From positions 1-47,481 of the forward strand of contig JAJYIT010000033.1 in NCBI GenBank assembly GCA_021789975.1: DNA of 47,481 bases. The letters run 5' to 3'. The notes below the pieces were generated by a model. It was not told the origin of the DNA, made no database searches, and worked only from the letters and a program-made list of their open reading frames with translations. This document shows positions 8,641-18,148 of this stretch, in pieces. The translations under genes and the position numbers were made by a program. The DNA comes from Bacteroidota bacterium. Its GTDB lineage: Bacteria > Bacteroidota > Ignavibacteria > Kryptoniales > JAKASW01. Position 1 is the first letter of the stretch, and every line of letters begins with the position of its first letter.

Positions 8641-8798
8641 TGTGCCTCGTAGAGAGCAAGTGATCTAATGCGAAGAGTTAGATGCCAATGCCGTGCATAA
8701 TTAGGACAGCGCGACTGCTTGTTTGGACGTCTGAGACGGATCGTTGGAGACGATATCGTTTCTTATTGAAGAGTCTAGAGAGGTGAGACGACCTTAGG

Positions 8799-10139
8799 AT
8801 GCCAGAAAGATTTATTATAACCAATGGAACAGTCCTCTTGCCGGAAGGGCTGAAACAAACCGATCTTGAATTGCGGGACGGTGTTATTTCCCAGATCAAT
8901 GGGAGCATTTCTCCTGACGAATCCTCCCACGTCGTAAATGCAAAAGGGGAATACGTCCTTCCCGGATTCATAGATATTCATACAAACGGGATTGCCGGTT
9001 TTGACCTAACTAACGGAATGTATGATCTGAAAAGCAAGAGCTTTCGGTTCAATCAAGAAGCCTATATGGAGGGCCTAGACCATGCCCTGAAGAGATATGC
9101 GGAGAAAGGGGTCACGCGTGCGATCTTGACAAGCGTGGCTTCACCGATCGAAGAACTAAAACAAGCCTTTGGTTTTGTGAGTGCCTACAAGAAGAAGGTT
9201 TCTGAATCAGCTTGGAAAGAAGTGCTCGGCGGCCTTTATGTTGAAGGCACGTTCATGAAACTGGCCGAATATAGTGGTGCGCATAATCCCGAATATTTTA
9301 AGGAACCATCCGAACGACTATTTGATGAACTTCAAGATGCCGCGAATGGTATTATCAAAATTGTCAATATCGTACCTGAGTGGGGGGATTCTGCTCTGAG
9401 ATTGATAGAATATTTGTCCTCTCAAGGTATCGTTTGTGCGGCGGGTCACACGGGAGCATCCGCCCTTCAATACAATAGGGCAATAAAGAGCGGGACGAGA
9501 CTCGTTGTCCATTTTCTCAACGGACCTACTGGCTCGTCTACTAAACCTTTCGGCGGGGGAGGTGCTGTGGAGAGCGTGTTACGGGCCTCTAATATGTTTG
9601 TTGAGATAATAGCTGACGGTTACCATGTCGACAAATCATATGTGCTGGACACGATCGGCAGAAAGGGATTTGACAAAGTTGTCATAGTAACCGATGGTAT
9701 GTTTGCCATAGGCTTGGACGGGATTGAGACGTTTCGAATCTTCGATGTTGACGGAAAAGTGAGTTCAAATCGGGAGTACGTGGAAGTTGCGAGCAAAATC
9801 AATACCCTGTTTGGCAGCTTGCTGACCACGGATGTCGCATTCTCAAACCTGTTGAATTGGCTGACCGTTCCGGTGGATGGTGTCTGGCGCGACATGCACC
9901 AGCCGCTCGAGTTAGAGCAGGCCTTTGTAGTGGCTTCCGCGATGTGCAGCAAGAATCCAGCGAAAGCCTTGGGAATATTTGAACCAACGTTGCTAGAGCA
10001 TAATGCAGACTTGGGACATTACTCTGGAAGTATTGAGACCGGTAAATGCGCCGACATAGTAATTGCCAAACTCGAACGAATCGACGGAAAATTTAAACTT
10101 AACATTGATAAAGTGTTTGTCAAAGGTAAGGCAATCTGA
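8799..10139 (+). CDS. N-acetylhexosamine-6-phosphate deacetylase (NagA/AgaA type)
   Basis: A 446-residue cytoplasmic deacetylase of the amidohydrolase superfamily, converting GalNAc-6-P (or GlcNAc-6-P) to the amino sugar phosphate plus acetate. Motifs: PGFIDIHTNGIAGFD, GLYVEGTF (the position of HLEGPF in canonical NagA), AAGHTGAS, HFLNGPTGS and VTDGM with catalytic Asp299. It is longer than the usual ~380 residues and its motifs depart from textbook NagA, which fits a paralogue tuned to another N-acetyl sugar. A short AGG directly precedes the ATG and AGAGGTGAG lies 13 bases away. It is followed 66 bases on by a NagB-like gene. With AgaS and the tagatose enzymes downstream, N-acetylgalactosamine-6-phosphate is the likeliest substrate. 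Confidence 0.75.
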   Translation: MPERFIITNGTVLLPEGLKQTDLELRDGVISQINGSISPDESSHVVNAKGEYVLPGFIDIHTNGIAGFDLTNGMYDLKSKSFRFNQEAYMEGLDHALKRYAEKGVTRAILTSVASPIEELKQAFGFVSAYKKKVSESAWKEVLGGLYVEGTFMKLAEYSGAHNPEYFKEPSERLFDELQDAANGIIKIVNIVPEWGDSALRLIEYLSSQGIVCAAGHTGASALQYNRAIKSGTRLVVHFLNGPTGSSTKPFGGGGAVESVLRASNMFVEIIADGYHVDKSYVLDTIGRKGFDKVVIVTDGMFAIGLDGIETFRIFDVDGKVSSNREYVEVASKINTLFGSLLTTDVAFSNLLNWLTVPVDGVWRDMHQPLELEQAFVVASAMCSKNPAKALGIFEPTLLEHNADLGHYSGSIETGKCADIVIAKLERIDGKFKLNIDKVFVKGKAI

Positions 10140-10205
10140 GAATGCTGCAGAAAACGAGCACAATACATGATATGATCTACATCATGGTGAGAAAGGAAGA
10201 GAAAG

Positions 10206-10979
10206 GTGAGCAACGCGATTTCCATTTTCAACGTTGAAAAGTTAAAGGTTAATGTCTATTCAGACCGCAGATCTACAGGAAAGCAAGCAGCGTCTGTCGT
10301 TAGGGATAGGATTGGCGGGCTTCTGTCCCATGAGGAGAATGTGCGAATAATATTTGCAGCGGGTCCTTCTCAAAATGAGTTCCTGGAAGAAATGACGTTA
10401 GTGGAGGGAATAGACTGGTCAAGGGTCGTTGCATTCCATTTGGATGAATATGTTGGTGTCAGAAAGGATTCAAAGGATTCATGGGGGAACTTTTTAAAAG
10501 AAAGGATCTTTGCCAAGTTGAATTTCAAAGAGATCCATTATTTAAATCCGGAGCCAACTGATTTAACAAAGGAATGCGAGAGGTACGCTGCTCTTATAAA
10601 AGAGGCACCCATTGATATCGTATGTCTTGGGATAGGTGAAAATTGCCATATTGCCTTCAATGATCCGGGTGTTGCAAATTTCAGCGACCCACGAGTGGTG
10701 AAAGTCGTTGATTTAGACCAGACTTGCAGACAACAACAAGTAAACGACGGTTGCTTCACATCAGTAGCAGATGTCCCCAAGCAGGCAATGACCATGACCA
10801 TTCCGCCTTTGCTATCAGCGCATTTTCTTAGCGTTGTGGTCCCAGGGCCAACCAAATCCACTGCTGTTTTTCGTACCCTAAAAGGCGAAATAAGTACCAA
10901 TTGCCCGGCGTCTATCTTGCGGCGGCATGAAGACGCCGTATTATTTCTGGATGTGGACTCCGCATCAAAAGTTCTGTAG
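10206..10979 (+). CDS. Glucosamine/galactosamine-6-phosphate deaminase-isomerase (NagB/AgaI family)
   Basis: A 257-residue soluble enzyme with NagB hallmarks: FHLDEYVG with catalytic Asp80, GIGENCHIAFNDP (canonical GxGxDGHIAFNEP), VPKQAMTMTIPPLLSA and CPASILRRH near the C-terminus. It would deaminate and isomerise a hexosamine-6-phosphate to a ketohexose-6-phosphate. The start is GTG at 10206, supported by AAGGAAGAG upstream. The substitution of D by N in GENCH and the co-occurrence of an AgaS gene suggest an AgaI-like role on galactosamine-6-phosphate, or a parallel branch for glucosamine-6-phosphate. The downstream 11-kb run of same-strand genes implies co-regulation. Confidence 0.75.
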   Translation: MSNAISIFNVEKLKVNVYSDRRSTGKQAASVVRDRIGGLLSHEENVRIIFAAGPSQNEFLEEMTLVEGIDWSRVVAFHLDEYVGVRKDSKDSWGNFLKERIFAKLNFKEIHYLNPEPTDLTKECERYAALIKEAPIDIVCLGIGENCHIAFNDPGVANFSDPRVVKVVDLDQTCRQQQVNDGCFTSVADVPKQAMTMTIPPLLSAHFLSVVVPGPTKSTAVFRTLKGEISTNCPASILRRHEDAVLFLDVDSASKVL

Positions 10980-11054
10980 GGCGACACGTGGCGTCTCTTT
11001 ACATTAAGGAGGAGTGCTACCCAGATAGCGCTTTCTTGAAAAGGAGTACGAATT

Positions 11055-12143
11055 ATGAATGAACGACATAGTTTGTTCAGCCTGATGATCCTCCTACTCC
11101 TCGCCTTTGCAACACGCACTTACGGGCAAACCACTCCGGATCATCTCCTCCTAAAAGACTACAGACCCGAAAGTATCTTTAGGATACCGAACGTGGTCGT
11201 CAAAAGTGCTAAATACAAAGCGATAGATATGGATTCCCATCCGTATGCTACTTCGCAGAAACAATTGGCGCGGTGGGTACATAATATGGATTCAACGGGC
11301 GTGAGGAGAACCATTATTCTAACAGATGCATATGGGAAGAGATTTGATTCTCTTGCGGCCTATTACTCACATTATGCGAAAAGGTTTATCCTTTTTTGTG
11401 GTTTTAATCTTACAGGCTATGATAAACCGGGTTTTGGGCCTGCGGCCGTGAAAGAGCTGAAAAGATGTTACGAAGAAGGTGCCAGGGGTGTAGGCGAGCT
11501 GATAGATAGAAGCAGTGGTTTTGTCCACTGCAATCCACCTGCTTATTGGGTACACATAGATGATCCCAGACTGGATCCATTGCTGAGCGAATGCGCAAAA
11601 CTTGGAATGCCTGTAAGTATCGGCATAGGACAACCCCAGTGGTTCTATGGACAAATGGACTCCACAAACGATGGGCTAATGAGCGCGTACGAGCATTGGT
11701 TTTCGATGGGATGGGATTTAGATCTTGAGCAGGAACTACAACATCTTGCGCATGCGCTTGCAAGCCACCCCCATAACATCTTCATCGCCTGTCATTTTGC
11801 AAATCAGATCACGGACCTTGCAGAATTGGGAAAGTTATTTGACAAGTACCCGAACATCTATGCGGATATATCCGATAGATATGCTGAGATGGCGACAATT
11901 CCCAGATATGTCAAGGCATTCATACAAAGGCATCAAGATAGGATCCTTTATGGTACAGATATGGGTTTCGGATTGGATATGTATCATATGACGTTTACAA
12001 TACTGCAAACACGGGACGAGCATTTTTATGACTTCAACTTATTCAATTATCACTGGCCACTTTACGGCCTTGGATTGATCGGAAAAACATTGAAGAGAGT
12101 ATACTGGACAAATGCGGCGAAACTCCTGAACATCGAACCCTGA
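11055..12143 (+). CDS. Exported amidohydrolase-like protein, copy 2, with two metal ligands replaced
   Basis: A 362-residue paralogue of the protein at 5983-7041, but with a signal peptide (MNERHSLFSLMILLLLAFATRTYGQ) and an AAGGAG ribosome site. The fold is conserved (LLLKDYRPESIF, GFGPAAVKELKRC, IACHFANQ, LYGTDMG), yet the first histidine of HxH is Asp60 (IDMDSH), and the barrel histidine equivalent to H175 is Gly190 (VSIGIGQPQ). H62, H247 and D302 remain. A two-metal or even a standard one-metal centre is therefore unlikely to be intact. It is either a binding or scaffold protein, or an enzyme with altered chemistry. It is coupled to a DUF4832 gene 17 bases downstream. Confidence 0.75.
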   Translation: MNERHSLFSLMILLLLAFATRTYGQTTPDHLLLKDYRPESIFRIPNVVVKSAKYKAIDMDSHPYATSQKQLARWVHNMDSTGVRRTIILTDAYGKRFDSLAAYYSHYAKRFILFCGFNLTGYDKPGFGPAAVKELKRCYEEGARGVGELIDRSSGFVHCNPPAYWVHIDDPRLDPLLSECAKLGMPVSIGIGQPQWFYGQMDSTNDGLMSAYEHWFSMGWDLDLEQELQHLAHALASHPHNIFIACHFANQITDLAELGKLFDKYPNIYADISDRYAEMATIPRYVKAFIQRHQDRILYGTDMGFGLDMYHMTFTILQTRDEHFYDFNLFNYHWPLYGLGLIGKTLKRVYWTNAAKLLNIEP

Positions 12144-12160
12144 CCTCAGGAAGGAACACA

Positions 12161-13588
12161 ATGAGCAAACTCTGCATAGGTGTTATGTTAGTGCTGTCGG
12201 CAACGGCATTTGGGCAAACAACCGTCACTTACAAATATTCAAATAAGATATTCCCGAATCCCGAGAGAGGATTGTTTACCCCGTTCCCAACGCCCGAAGA
12301 CGGTTTTATGACTCATCCTATAGCAAGTAGCAATGAAGATAGCCTAGCTATCTCTGATTTGAAGGCCATTCGAGCAAAGGGGCAAACTCTAATAGGGCTA
12401 GAGTTTCATTTGGACCACTTCAGGCATCGCAAGCTGAGTGAGGATGAGCTCGGGATAATTTCAAATGATTTCAGGCTTGTGCGGGAGGCGGGTCTTAAAT
12501 GTGTTCTTCGGTTTGCTTATAACTACGGAATAGGTGGACCGGACGCTCCCCTTAAAATAATCCTAGAACATATCTCGCAACTGAAACCTATCTTCAGGGC
12601 CAATTACGACGTTATATGTGTCATGCAGGCGGGATTTATTGGTGCATGGGGGGAATGGCACTCTTCAACAAATGGACTGGACGATGCTACTGACAGGAGA
12701 AAGGTGGTATTTGCCGAATTGAAGGCGCTGCCAAAGTCTAGAATGGTACAGGTTAGAACACCTCATTACGCGAGAGGAATATTTTGCCGAAAAACTCCTC
12801 TTTCTCGATCCGAGGCGTTTGACGGTTCCAATTTCTCTAGAGTGGGACAACATGACCAGTGCTTTCTTGCTAGTTGGAACGACTTCGGGACCTATGTCGA
12901 CACTGCCCGCGGAACCGAATATATCTCGGAAACATGCCGGTACACTCCATTCGGTGGTGAGGCTTGTCACTTGAGCCCCTTTTGCGAATGCGGAAATGCA
13001 ATCTATCAAATGGAAAGATTACATTGGTCATACATGAGTAGTACGTGGAATCCAGCTGTACTAAACTACTGGAAAACCAAAGGGTGCATGAATGAAATTG
13101 AGAGGAGGATAGGGTACAGATTCGAGCTATTGAGAGGTACTTATAGTGATTCATTGAAACCTGGAGAAGCATTTCATTTCTCTATTTCACTTACTAATGT
13201 CGGGTTTGCGGCGCTCTTCAATCCGCGAGACGTTGAGATCATTCTTCGAAACGATTCAGATGACGATAGGTATGTAGCTTCACTACCAGTTGATCCACGA
13301 TTCTGGCAACCTGGAGATACGGTAGACCTGGCAGGGCAAATCGGTATTCCATCGAACTTGCCTCCCGGGAGATATTCGTTATATCTGAATCTTCCGGACC
13401 CGGCTCCTCGTTTGCGTTTTCGGCCGGATTATTCTATAAGAATTGCAAACAAGGATGTGTGGCAATATGCAACCGGTTATAACAATCTCAATGCGACTGT
13501 GGCGATAGTTGCCTCGCATGCAGGCGGCGTCTATAAAGGCAAACTTATGTTTAGAAAACTCCCGGTGAACAGTCCACTTTCCCGTTGA
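12161..13588 (+). CDS. Secreted DUF4874/DUF4832 protein, copy 2
   Basis: A 475-residue paralogue of the protein at 7050-8480 with a short signal peptide (MSKLCIGVMLVLSATAFGQ) and AGGAAGGAACACA before the ATG. The same landmarks are present: YKYSNKIFPNPERGLF, LRFAYNYGIGGPDAP, MQAGFIGAWGEWHSS, the cysteine-rich CRYTPFGGEACHLSPFCECGN, and the C-terminal beta domain with DPRFWQPGDTVDLAGQIG. Conservation of GEWH and the cysteine cluster across both copies points to functional residues. It sits between the exported amidohydrolase-like gene and a GH-D glycosidase. A carbohydrate-active role is inferred from context; no activity is known to me. Confidence 0.7.
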   Translation: MSKLCIGVMLVLSATAFGQTTVTYKYSNKIFPNPERGLFTPFPTPEDGFMTHPIASSNEDSLAISDLKAIRAKGQTLIGLEFHLDHFRHRKLSEDELGIISNDFRLVREAGLKCVLRFAYNYGIGGPDAPLKIILEHISQLKPIFRANYDVICVMQAGFIGAWGEWHSSTNGLDDATDRRKVVFAELKALPKSRMVQVRTPHYARGIFCRKTPLSRSEAFDGSNFSRVGQHDQCFLASWNDFGTYVDTARGTEYISETCRYTPFGGEACHLSPFCECGNAIYQMERLHWSYMSSTWNPAVLNYWKTKGCMNEIERRIGYRFELLRGTYSDSLKPGEAFHFSISLTNVGFAALFNPRDVEIILRNDSDDDRYVASLPVDPRFWQPGDTVDLAGQIGIPSNLPPGRYSLYLNLPDPAPRLRFRPDYSIRIANKDVWQYATGYNNLNATVAIVASHAGGVYKGKLMFRKLPVNSPLSR

Positions 13589-13677
13589 ACCTTTTCATAT
13601 TTGGGGATGGACCCTCTAGTCGGTTCCAGGGTCACTATCCTCAAAAGTCTGATTACACAAAATCCGGAGATGCACAA

Positions 13678-16323
13678 ATGTTCAGAAAAATGCTTGCGAT
13701 CGTATTGTTAATTGCACCCTGCCTGTGGGCAAGGGATGCCACTTACTTGACAAAGCACGGCGAAACAATCACGATAGGGAATCAATACCTCGAAAGAGTC
13801 ATTAGTATCGCGCCGGATCACGTCGGCACAATGAGGATAGTCAACAGGCTTTCTGGCAGGACCTACACGGTTAGCGATGATGTATTTGGTCTAAAAGTAG
13901 TGTTCTCCGGCACTGGTCCTGTGCCGAAGGAACCGCAAACCGGAATGAACGATGTGATGTTGACGGCGAAGGACTTTCAATTTACCGGTTACCAGAAGAG
14001 TGATCTGACAGGCGGAGGAAAGAAATTGGTACTGGATTTCGCCTTCAACTGGGAAGATGCTGCACTTCGCGTTCAAGTCGATTATGTGGTATACCCCGGC
14101 CAATTCTCGTTCAGAAAGAGTGTGCAGGTATCGGATTCTTTATACGGCATTCAGTTCCTTGATCGCATTTATGTTGAATCGATGTCCATCAATCCGGCGG
14201 ATCTCTCTCGCGGCCAGTTTGGGCAGCCTGTTTTTAACCATGACATATTCATGGGCGTCGAATACCCCACCGTCGAGAACGTCGTAAAGGGGAACCATGT
14301 CATGATTGGCTATGTGGTGGGACAGGATATTACTCACAAGCCATATAAATCTCACACGGCAATCCTCGGTTCGTCGCCCTCGAATGTGAAACTTGAGCAG
14401 ACATTCATGACCTACGTCAAGAGCATAGAGGTTCTTCCTCCACATCCTTTTCTGCTTTACAATACATGGTACGATCTCCGAACTCCCCTCATGGCCAATG
14501 GCCCTGCCGGCGTCGAGAATGAGAAGAATGTCTTGAAGACAATCGATTCGTTTAAGAGACATCTCTACGATAAATACGGAATTGCTCTCAACGGATTCGT
14601 CCTTGACGGCGATGCCGGTTGGAACAATGCTAACAGCATATGGGCTATCGATTCTACAAGGTTTCCTGACGGATTTACACCTATTGTTGAAGCCTTGGAC
14701 AGCACGCACACCAAGTTGGGACTATGGTCATCACCGTTCGGCGGATATCCCCCACTTCGCGATTCCGTTGTCCATTGGGGAAAAGTACACGGATATGAAA
14801 CCACCGGACCGTTTTACAATCTGGAGGGTCCGAAATACAGAGCGAAATTCATGCAAAGAATGGATGATTATACCAGGCAATATAAAATCGGATACTTTAA
14901 ATGGGACGGCTACTTAAGCGCTTTCAACACCCCGGTTAACGGTCGCTTGCCAGGGATTTATTCGCGTGAAGAGGGGTTATCTGACTATATCAAGATTATG
15001 AAGTCGGTAAGAAGAATCAATCCAAAGATATTTTTAAACATTACGAGTGGGACATGGCTTTCACCCTGGTGGCTCAAGTACGCCAACTGCATCTGGATGC
15101 AGGGGGAAGATTATGGCTATCAAGAGAATGTTCCATCAATAAATGAACGGGATAAGGCGATATTGTATAAAGATGCAGTGCTTTGGAACGACTATCAGAA
15201 GCAGCATCTGCTGTTTCCTATCTCAGGCCTGATGACGCATGGTATTATCCGAGGGAGATACAATCTGTTGGGAGGTGTCCATGAGTCACTGGCGTCGTTC
15301 AGCGATGAAGTGATGATGTACTTCGGGAGAGGAGTAATGATGTGGGAATTGTATGTGTCACCAGATCTTCTCTCTGCCGGTGAATGGAATGCAATAGCAT
15401 CAGCCGTAAAATGGGCAGACGCTAATCAAGAAGTCCTGCAAAACAGTAAGATGGTCCTTGGCGATCCTATCGAAAGACAGGTTTACGGCTACATCCACCT
15501 GACAAAAGACAAAGGAATCTTTTTACTTAGGAACCCATATATCACAAAACAAAGGGTGAATCTCAGACTCACGGCGAACCTCGGTGACATTGACCCGACA
15601 ACAGAATATTATGTCAGGGTGATATATCCATACAATTTCATACTTTCAAAACCAGTTAAGGTCAACCAGGATTTGTCGTTTAATCTTAAAGGATACGAGG
15701 TGTTGACTGCAGAGTTGATCCCTGCAAACGATATGGACAAGAGTCTTCCCATCGGGGTGAAATTCTCTTTGGAAAATGGAAACCTTATGGTCTATGGGGA
15801 GCCCGGTCAGCGAGTCAACATAGAATCGGTGGGTAAGAAAGATTTGGGAGTTGTGCGGTTCGGCAATGCCGCGAGAAAAGTCAACTACAAAGTGAAATCT
15901 CAAGTCACGAAATCCGCCTCTGACTATGCCACTCATTTGAGTATTAATGTGCCGGCCGACTACAGGAATCCAAAGTTTGCCCTCCTCCTCGAGACAGAAG
16001 GGAAGCTGCAAGAGAGATTGCAGCCTGATTTCGTAATAAAAGTCAACGGTGTCTCAAAAACGAGCAAAGTTGTAGAAGGAGATGGCACCTGGTTTTGGGT
16101 TATAACTGATTTGGAGGATGGGCACAATTCAGTCGATTGTTCTATCAGATTCAAAGGGAAAGAGAAGGGAAAAGTGAGCTTGTGGATGACTGGTGAGCAA
16201 GAGTTGGTTGCGCATCTGATAAATGGGCCAAGAGTCCGAAACGATGAGGTCCTTCCGGCAAAACCCTATCCCCCGACCGTCCGGAAAGAAATCATTCCCA
16301 TTTCACATTATAGTATTCAATAG
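13678..16323 (+). CDS. Large exported clan GH-D glycosidase (alpha-galactosidase/alpha-N-acetylgalactosaminidase-like)
   Basis: An 881-residue enzyme. ATG 13678 is chosen over upstream in-frame options because GGAG lies 8 bases before it and a signal peptide follows directly (MFRKMLAIVLLIAPCLWA). An N-terminal beta-sandwich (about 25-270) precedes a TIM barrel with LNGFVLDGDAGWNN, LGLWSSPFGGY and the nucleophile motif IGYFKWDGY (Asp410). WMQGEDYGYQ is a candidate acid/base region. C-terminal beta domains (about 640-880) may bind carbohydrate. It is distinct from the 770-residue enzyme at 3633. The 5' end of a lost sister copy survives at 8563-8640. Given the AgaS/tagatose enzymes, alpha-GalNAc or alpha-Gal substrates are plausible; the exact family needs profile searches. 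Confidence 0.7.
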   Translation: MFRKMLAIVLLIAPCLWARDATYLTKHGETITIGNQYLERVISIAPDHVGTMRIVNRLSGRTYTVSDDVFGLKVVFSGTGPVPKEPQTGMNDVMLTAKDFQFTGYQKSDLTGGGKKLVLDFAFNWEDAALRVQVDYVVYPGQFSFRKSVQVSDSLYGIQFLDRIYVESMSINPADLSRGQFGQPVFNHDIFMGVEYPTVENVVKGNHVMIGYVVGQDITHKPYKSHTAILGSSPSNVKLEQTFMTYVKSIEVLPPHPFLLYNTWYDLRTPLMANGPAGVENEKNVLKTIDSFKRHLYDKYGIALNGFVLDGDAGWNNANSIWAIDSTRFPDGFTPIVEALDSTHTKLGLWSSPFGGYPPLRDSVVHWGKVHGYETTGPFYNLEGPKYRAKFMQRMDDYTRQYKIGYFKWDGYLSAFNTPVNGRLPGIYSREEGLSDYIKIMKSVRRINPKIFLNITSGTWLSPWWLKYANCIWMQGEDYGYQENVPSINERDKAILYKDAVLWNDYQKQHLLFPISGLMTHGIIRGRYNLLGGVHESLASFSDEVMMYFGRGVMMWELYVSPDLLSAGEWNAIASAVKWADANQEVLQNSKMVLGDPIERQVYGYIHLTKDKGIFLLRNPYITKQRVNLRLTANLGDIDPTTEYYVRVIYPYNFILSKPVKVNQDLSFNLKGYEVLTAELIPANDMDKSLPIGVKFSLENGNLMVYGEPGQRVNIESVGKKDLGVVRFGNAARKVNYKVKSQVTKSASDYATHLSINVPADYRNPKFALLLETEGKLQERLQPDFVIKVNGVSKTSKVVEGDGTWFWVITDLEDGHNSVDCSIRFKGKEKGKVSLWMTGEQELVAHLINGPRVRNDEVLPAKPYPPTVRKEIIPISHYSIQ

Positions 16324-16339
16324 TGCCCTAGGAGCTAGG

Positions 16340-16495
16340 ATGTATATTGATTGGATAACTTGGAGCATTTGGCTAACCGGGTTCTTCATATTGGTTGTGT
16401 GGATCTGGATCCCGATCAAAGAGATCAAGGCCTTGGTTAAGAAGAAGCATCAGGAGATGATGGAAGCACAGGATCAAATACGAGGGAAGAAGTGA
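16340..16495 (+). CDS. Small single-span membrane protein coupled to the SSS symporter
   Basis: A 51-residue protein beginning MYIDWITWSIWLTGFFILVV. One transmembrane helix (about 5-27) is followed by a highly charged amphipathic tail (KEIKALVKKKHQEMMEAQDQIRGKK). GGAG lies 5 bases before the ATG. Its TGA overlaps the GTG of the symporter gene, so the two are translationally coupled. Several SSS transporters have small membrane partners encoded just upstream (YhdT with PanF, YjcH with ActP), and this is a plausible analogue. I do not recognise its family. Confidence 0.6.
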   Translation: MYIDWITWSIWLTGFFILVVWIWIPIKEIKALVKKKHQEMMEAQDQIRGKK

Positions 16496-18138
16496 ATATT
16501 GCAGATTACACAATTGTCTTTCTTTTCTTAGTGGTGATGTTCGGGGTCGGATCAGTTTTTTACAAGTGGATCGGCAATTCGGATGACTTCTACGTTGCCG
16601 GAAGAAACCTGACACCGTTTATACTTGCGGCGGTTATAGCTGCAACAAACATAAATCTCTACGGCATGATTGGACAGTCCGGCGTTGCTTACAAGCACGG
16701 GATACCTATAATCTGGCAATGCTGGACAGGGAATATGGCTATGATTTTTTCGGGCCTGTTCATCATACCTATTTATAGGAGACTTCGGATACGGACCATA
16801 CCCGAGTTCCTTGAGATGAGGTATTCGCGGGGCGTTAGAACTCTGGTTGCTTTGATTTGGGTGATCAGGCTGGCTTTCTGGCTTGGAGTAATACTCTACG
16901 CGGCGGTAACTGCTGCCCGGATCGTGACCGGCTTGCATTCGTTTACCAGTCTGGCACTGATTCTGTCAGTTGTGGTGATAATATATACCATGCTCGGCGG
17001 GATGTGGTCAGTGACTTTTACAGATGTGATACAGTTCGTCTTGATGTTAGGCGGAGCCTTGGTGTTGTTGCCGCTTGCAATGAGCTTTGTAGGTTGGTGG
17101 CCCGGCTTAGTTGCAAAGCTACCGCCGGGGTCCCTCACCCTGGTTCAGCAGTCCGGGAAATACAGCTGGAAGTTCATCTTAGCCATTTTTCTCCTCGGAA
17201 TCGAATGGGCAAGCATAGACCAGGGATTATTGCAGAGAGCATTTGGCGCCCAGAATACACGAACCGTTGCAAAAGGGCTGGTTTTAGCCGGTATTATAAC
17301 AACTCCATTTGCCTTATTATGGATCCTGCCGGGGTTGGCTGGAAAGATTATCTTTCCGGCGCTGGCTAATGCCGACACCGCGGTACCTATGCTCCTGGCG
17401 CACTTTATTCCACACATCGTTTTGGGAATCATAGTGGTGGGCATGCTTTCTTCGCAGCTCTCCGCCACTTCCGGAAACCTGAATGGTATAGCCACGGTCT
17501 TTGCAAGCGATATATATGAAAACGTACTCAACCGAAAGGCAACTCAGAAGGATGTTATCCTGGTTGCCAGAATCATTACGGTGGTGGCGGGTGTCGGAAT
17601 GCTTTTGTTCGCGTACTTGGTGCCTCTCTTAGGTGGTGCTGTCAATGCTTACTTGACAATAATCGCAATCATGGACATGCCACTTTTTGTGATTACGGTG
17701 ATCTACGGCTTGTTGTGGAAGAGGGCGAATTGGCAGGGTGCAATCGCAGGATATTTGAGCGGTGCCTTGGCCGGCGTGTCATGTCAACACTTCTTTAGCC
17801 TGAACTTCAATCTCACCACTTACATATCAGCCGGGACAGCTTTACTAATTACGCCAATAGTGAGTCTTCTTACTCCCCCCAGCAACAATAATTCCGTGGA
17901 ACGCATCTGGCAAGCCAAGAGCACAAGCGAAGAGGAAGCAAAAGCCAACAACGTTTACAATATCATTCCACGAACTGTTTGGGGAAGAATTAGTTTAGTT
18001 GTCCTCTTCATAGGACTAATTGCGTTTTTGGTGGGGGTCTTTATGGGAAGCGAAGGCCTTGGATTAGCCTCCTTCATCGCGGTTGCCGGCATGGGCACAT
18101 ATTTTATCGGCGGGTTTCTAAGAACATATACGAACTAA
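16492..18138 (+). CDS. Sodium:solute symporter (SSS family)
   Basis: A 548-residue inner-membrane transporter with about 13 hydrophobic helices. Family landmarks include FYVAGRNLTPFILAAVIAATNI near the N-terminus, RTIPEFLEMRYSRGVR, and GMLSSQLSATSGNLNGIATVFASDIYENVL in the middle, the region that lines the Na+/substrate path. It would import the sugar released by the glycosidases using the sodium gradient. The start is GTG overlapping the stop of the small upstream protein; a charged loop at about 460-490 precedes the last helices. Next comes a GHMP sugar kinase 10 bases on, consistent with import of a free, unphosphorylated sugar. Confidence 0.8.
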   Translation: MNIADYTIVFLFLVVMFGVGSVFYKWIGNSDDFYVAGRNLTPFILAAVIAATNINLYGMIGQSGVAYKHGIPIIWQCWTGNMAMIFSGLFIIPIYRRLRIRTIPEFLEMRYSRGVRTLVALIWVIRLAFWLGVILYAAVTAARIVTGLHSFTSLALILSVVVIIYTMLGGMWSVTFTDVIQFVLMLGGALVLLPLAMSFVGWWPGLVAKLPPGSLTLVQQSGKYSWKFILAIFLLGIEWASIDQGLLQRAFGAQNTRTVAKGLVLAGIITTPFALLWILPGLAGKIIFPALANADTAVPMLLAHFIPHIVLGIIVVGMLSSQLSATSGNLNGIATVFASDIYENVLNRKATQKDVILVARIITVVAGVGMLLFAYLVPLLGGAVNAYLTIIAIMDMPLFVITVIYGLLWKRANWQGAIAGYLSGALAGVSCQHFFSLNFNLTTYISAGTALLITPIVSLLTPPSNNNSVERIWQAKSTSEEEAKANNVYNIIPRTVWGRISLVVLFIGLIAFLVGVFMGSEGLGLASFIAVAGMGTYFIGGFLRTYTN

Positions 18139-18148
18139 AAGGGAACGA

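Noticed and set aside
13585-13677. Upstream extension of the large glycosidase
   Set aside because: The extra 31 codons precede a clear signal peptide and a ribosome site at the ATG 13678, so they are untranslated.
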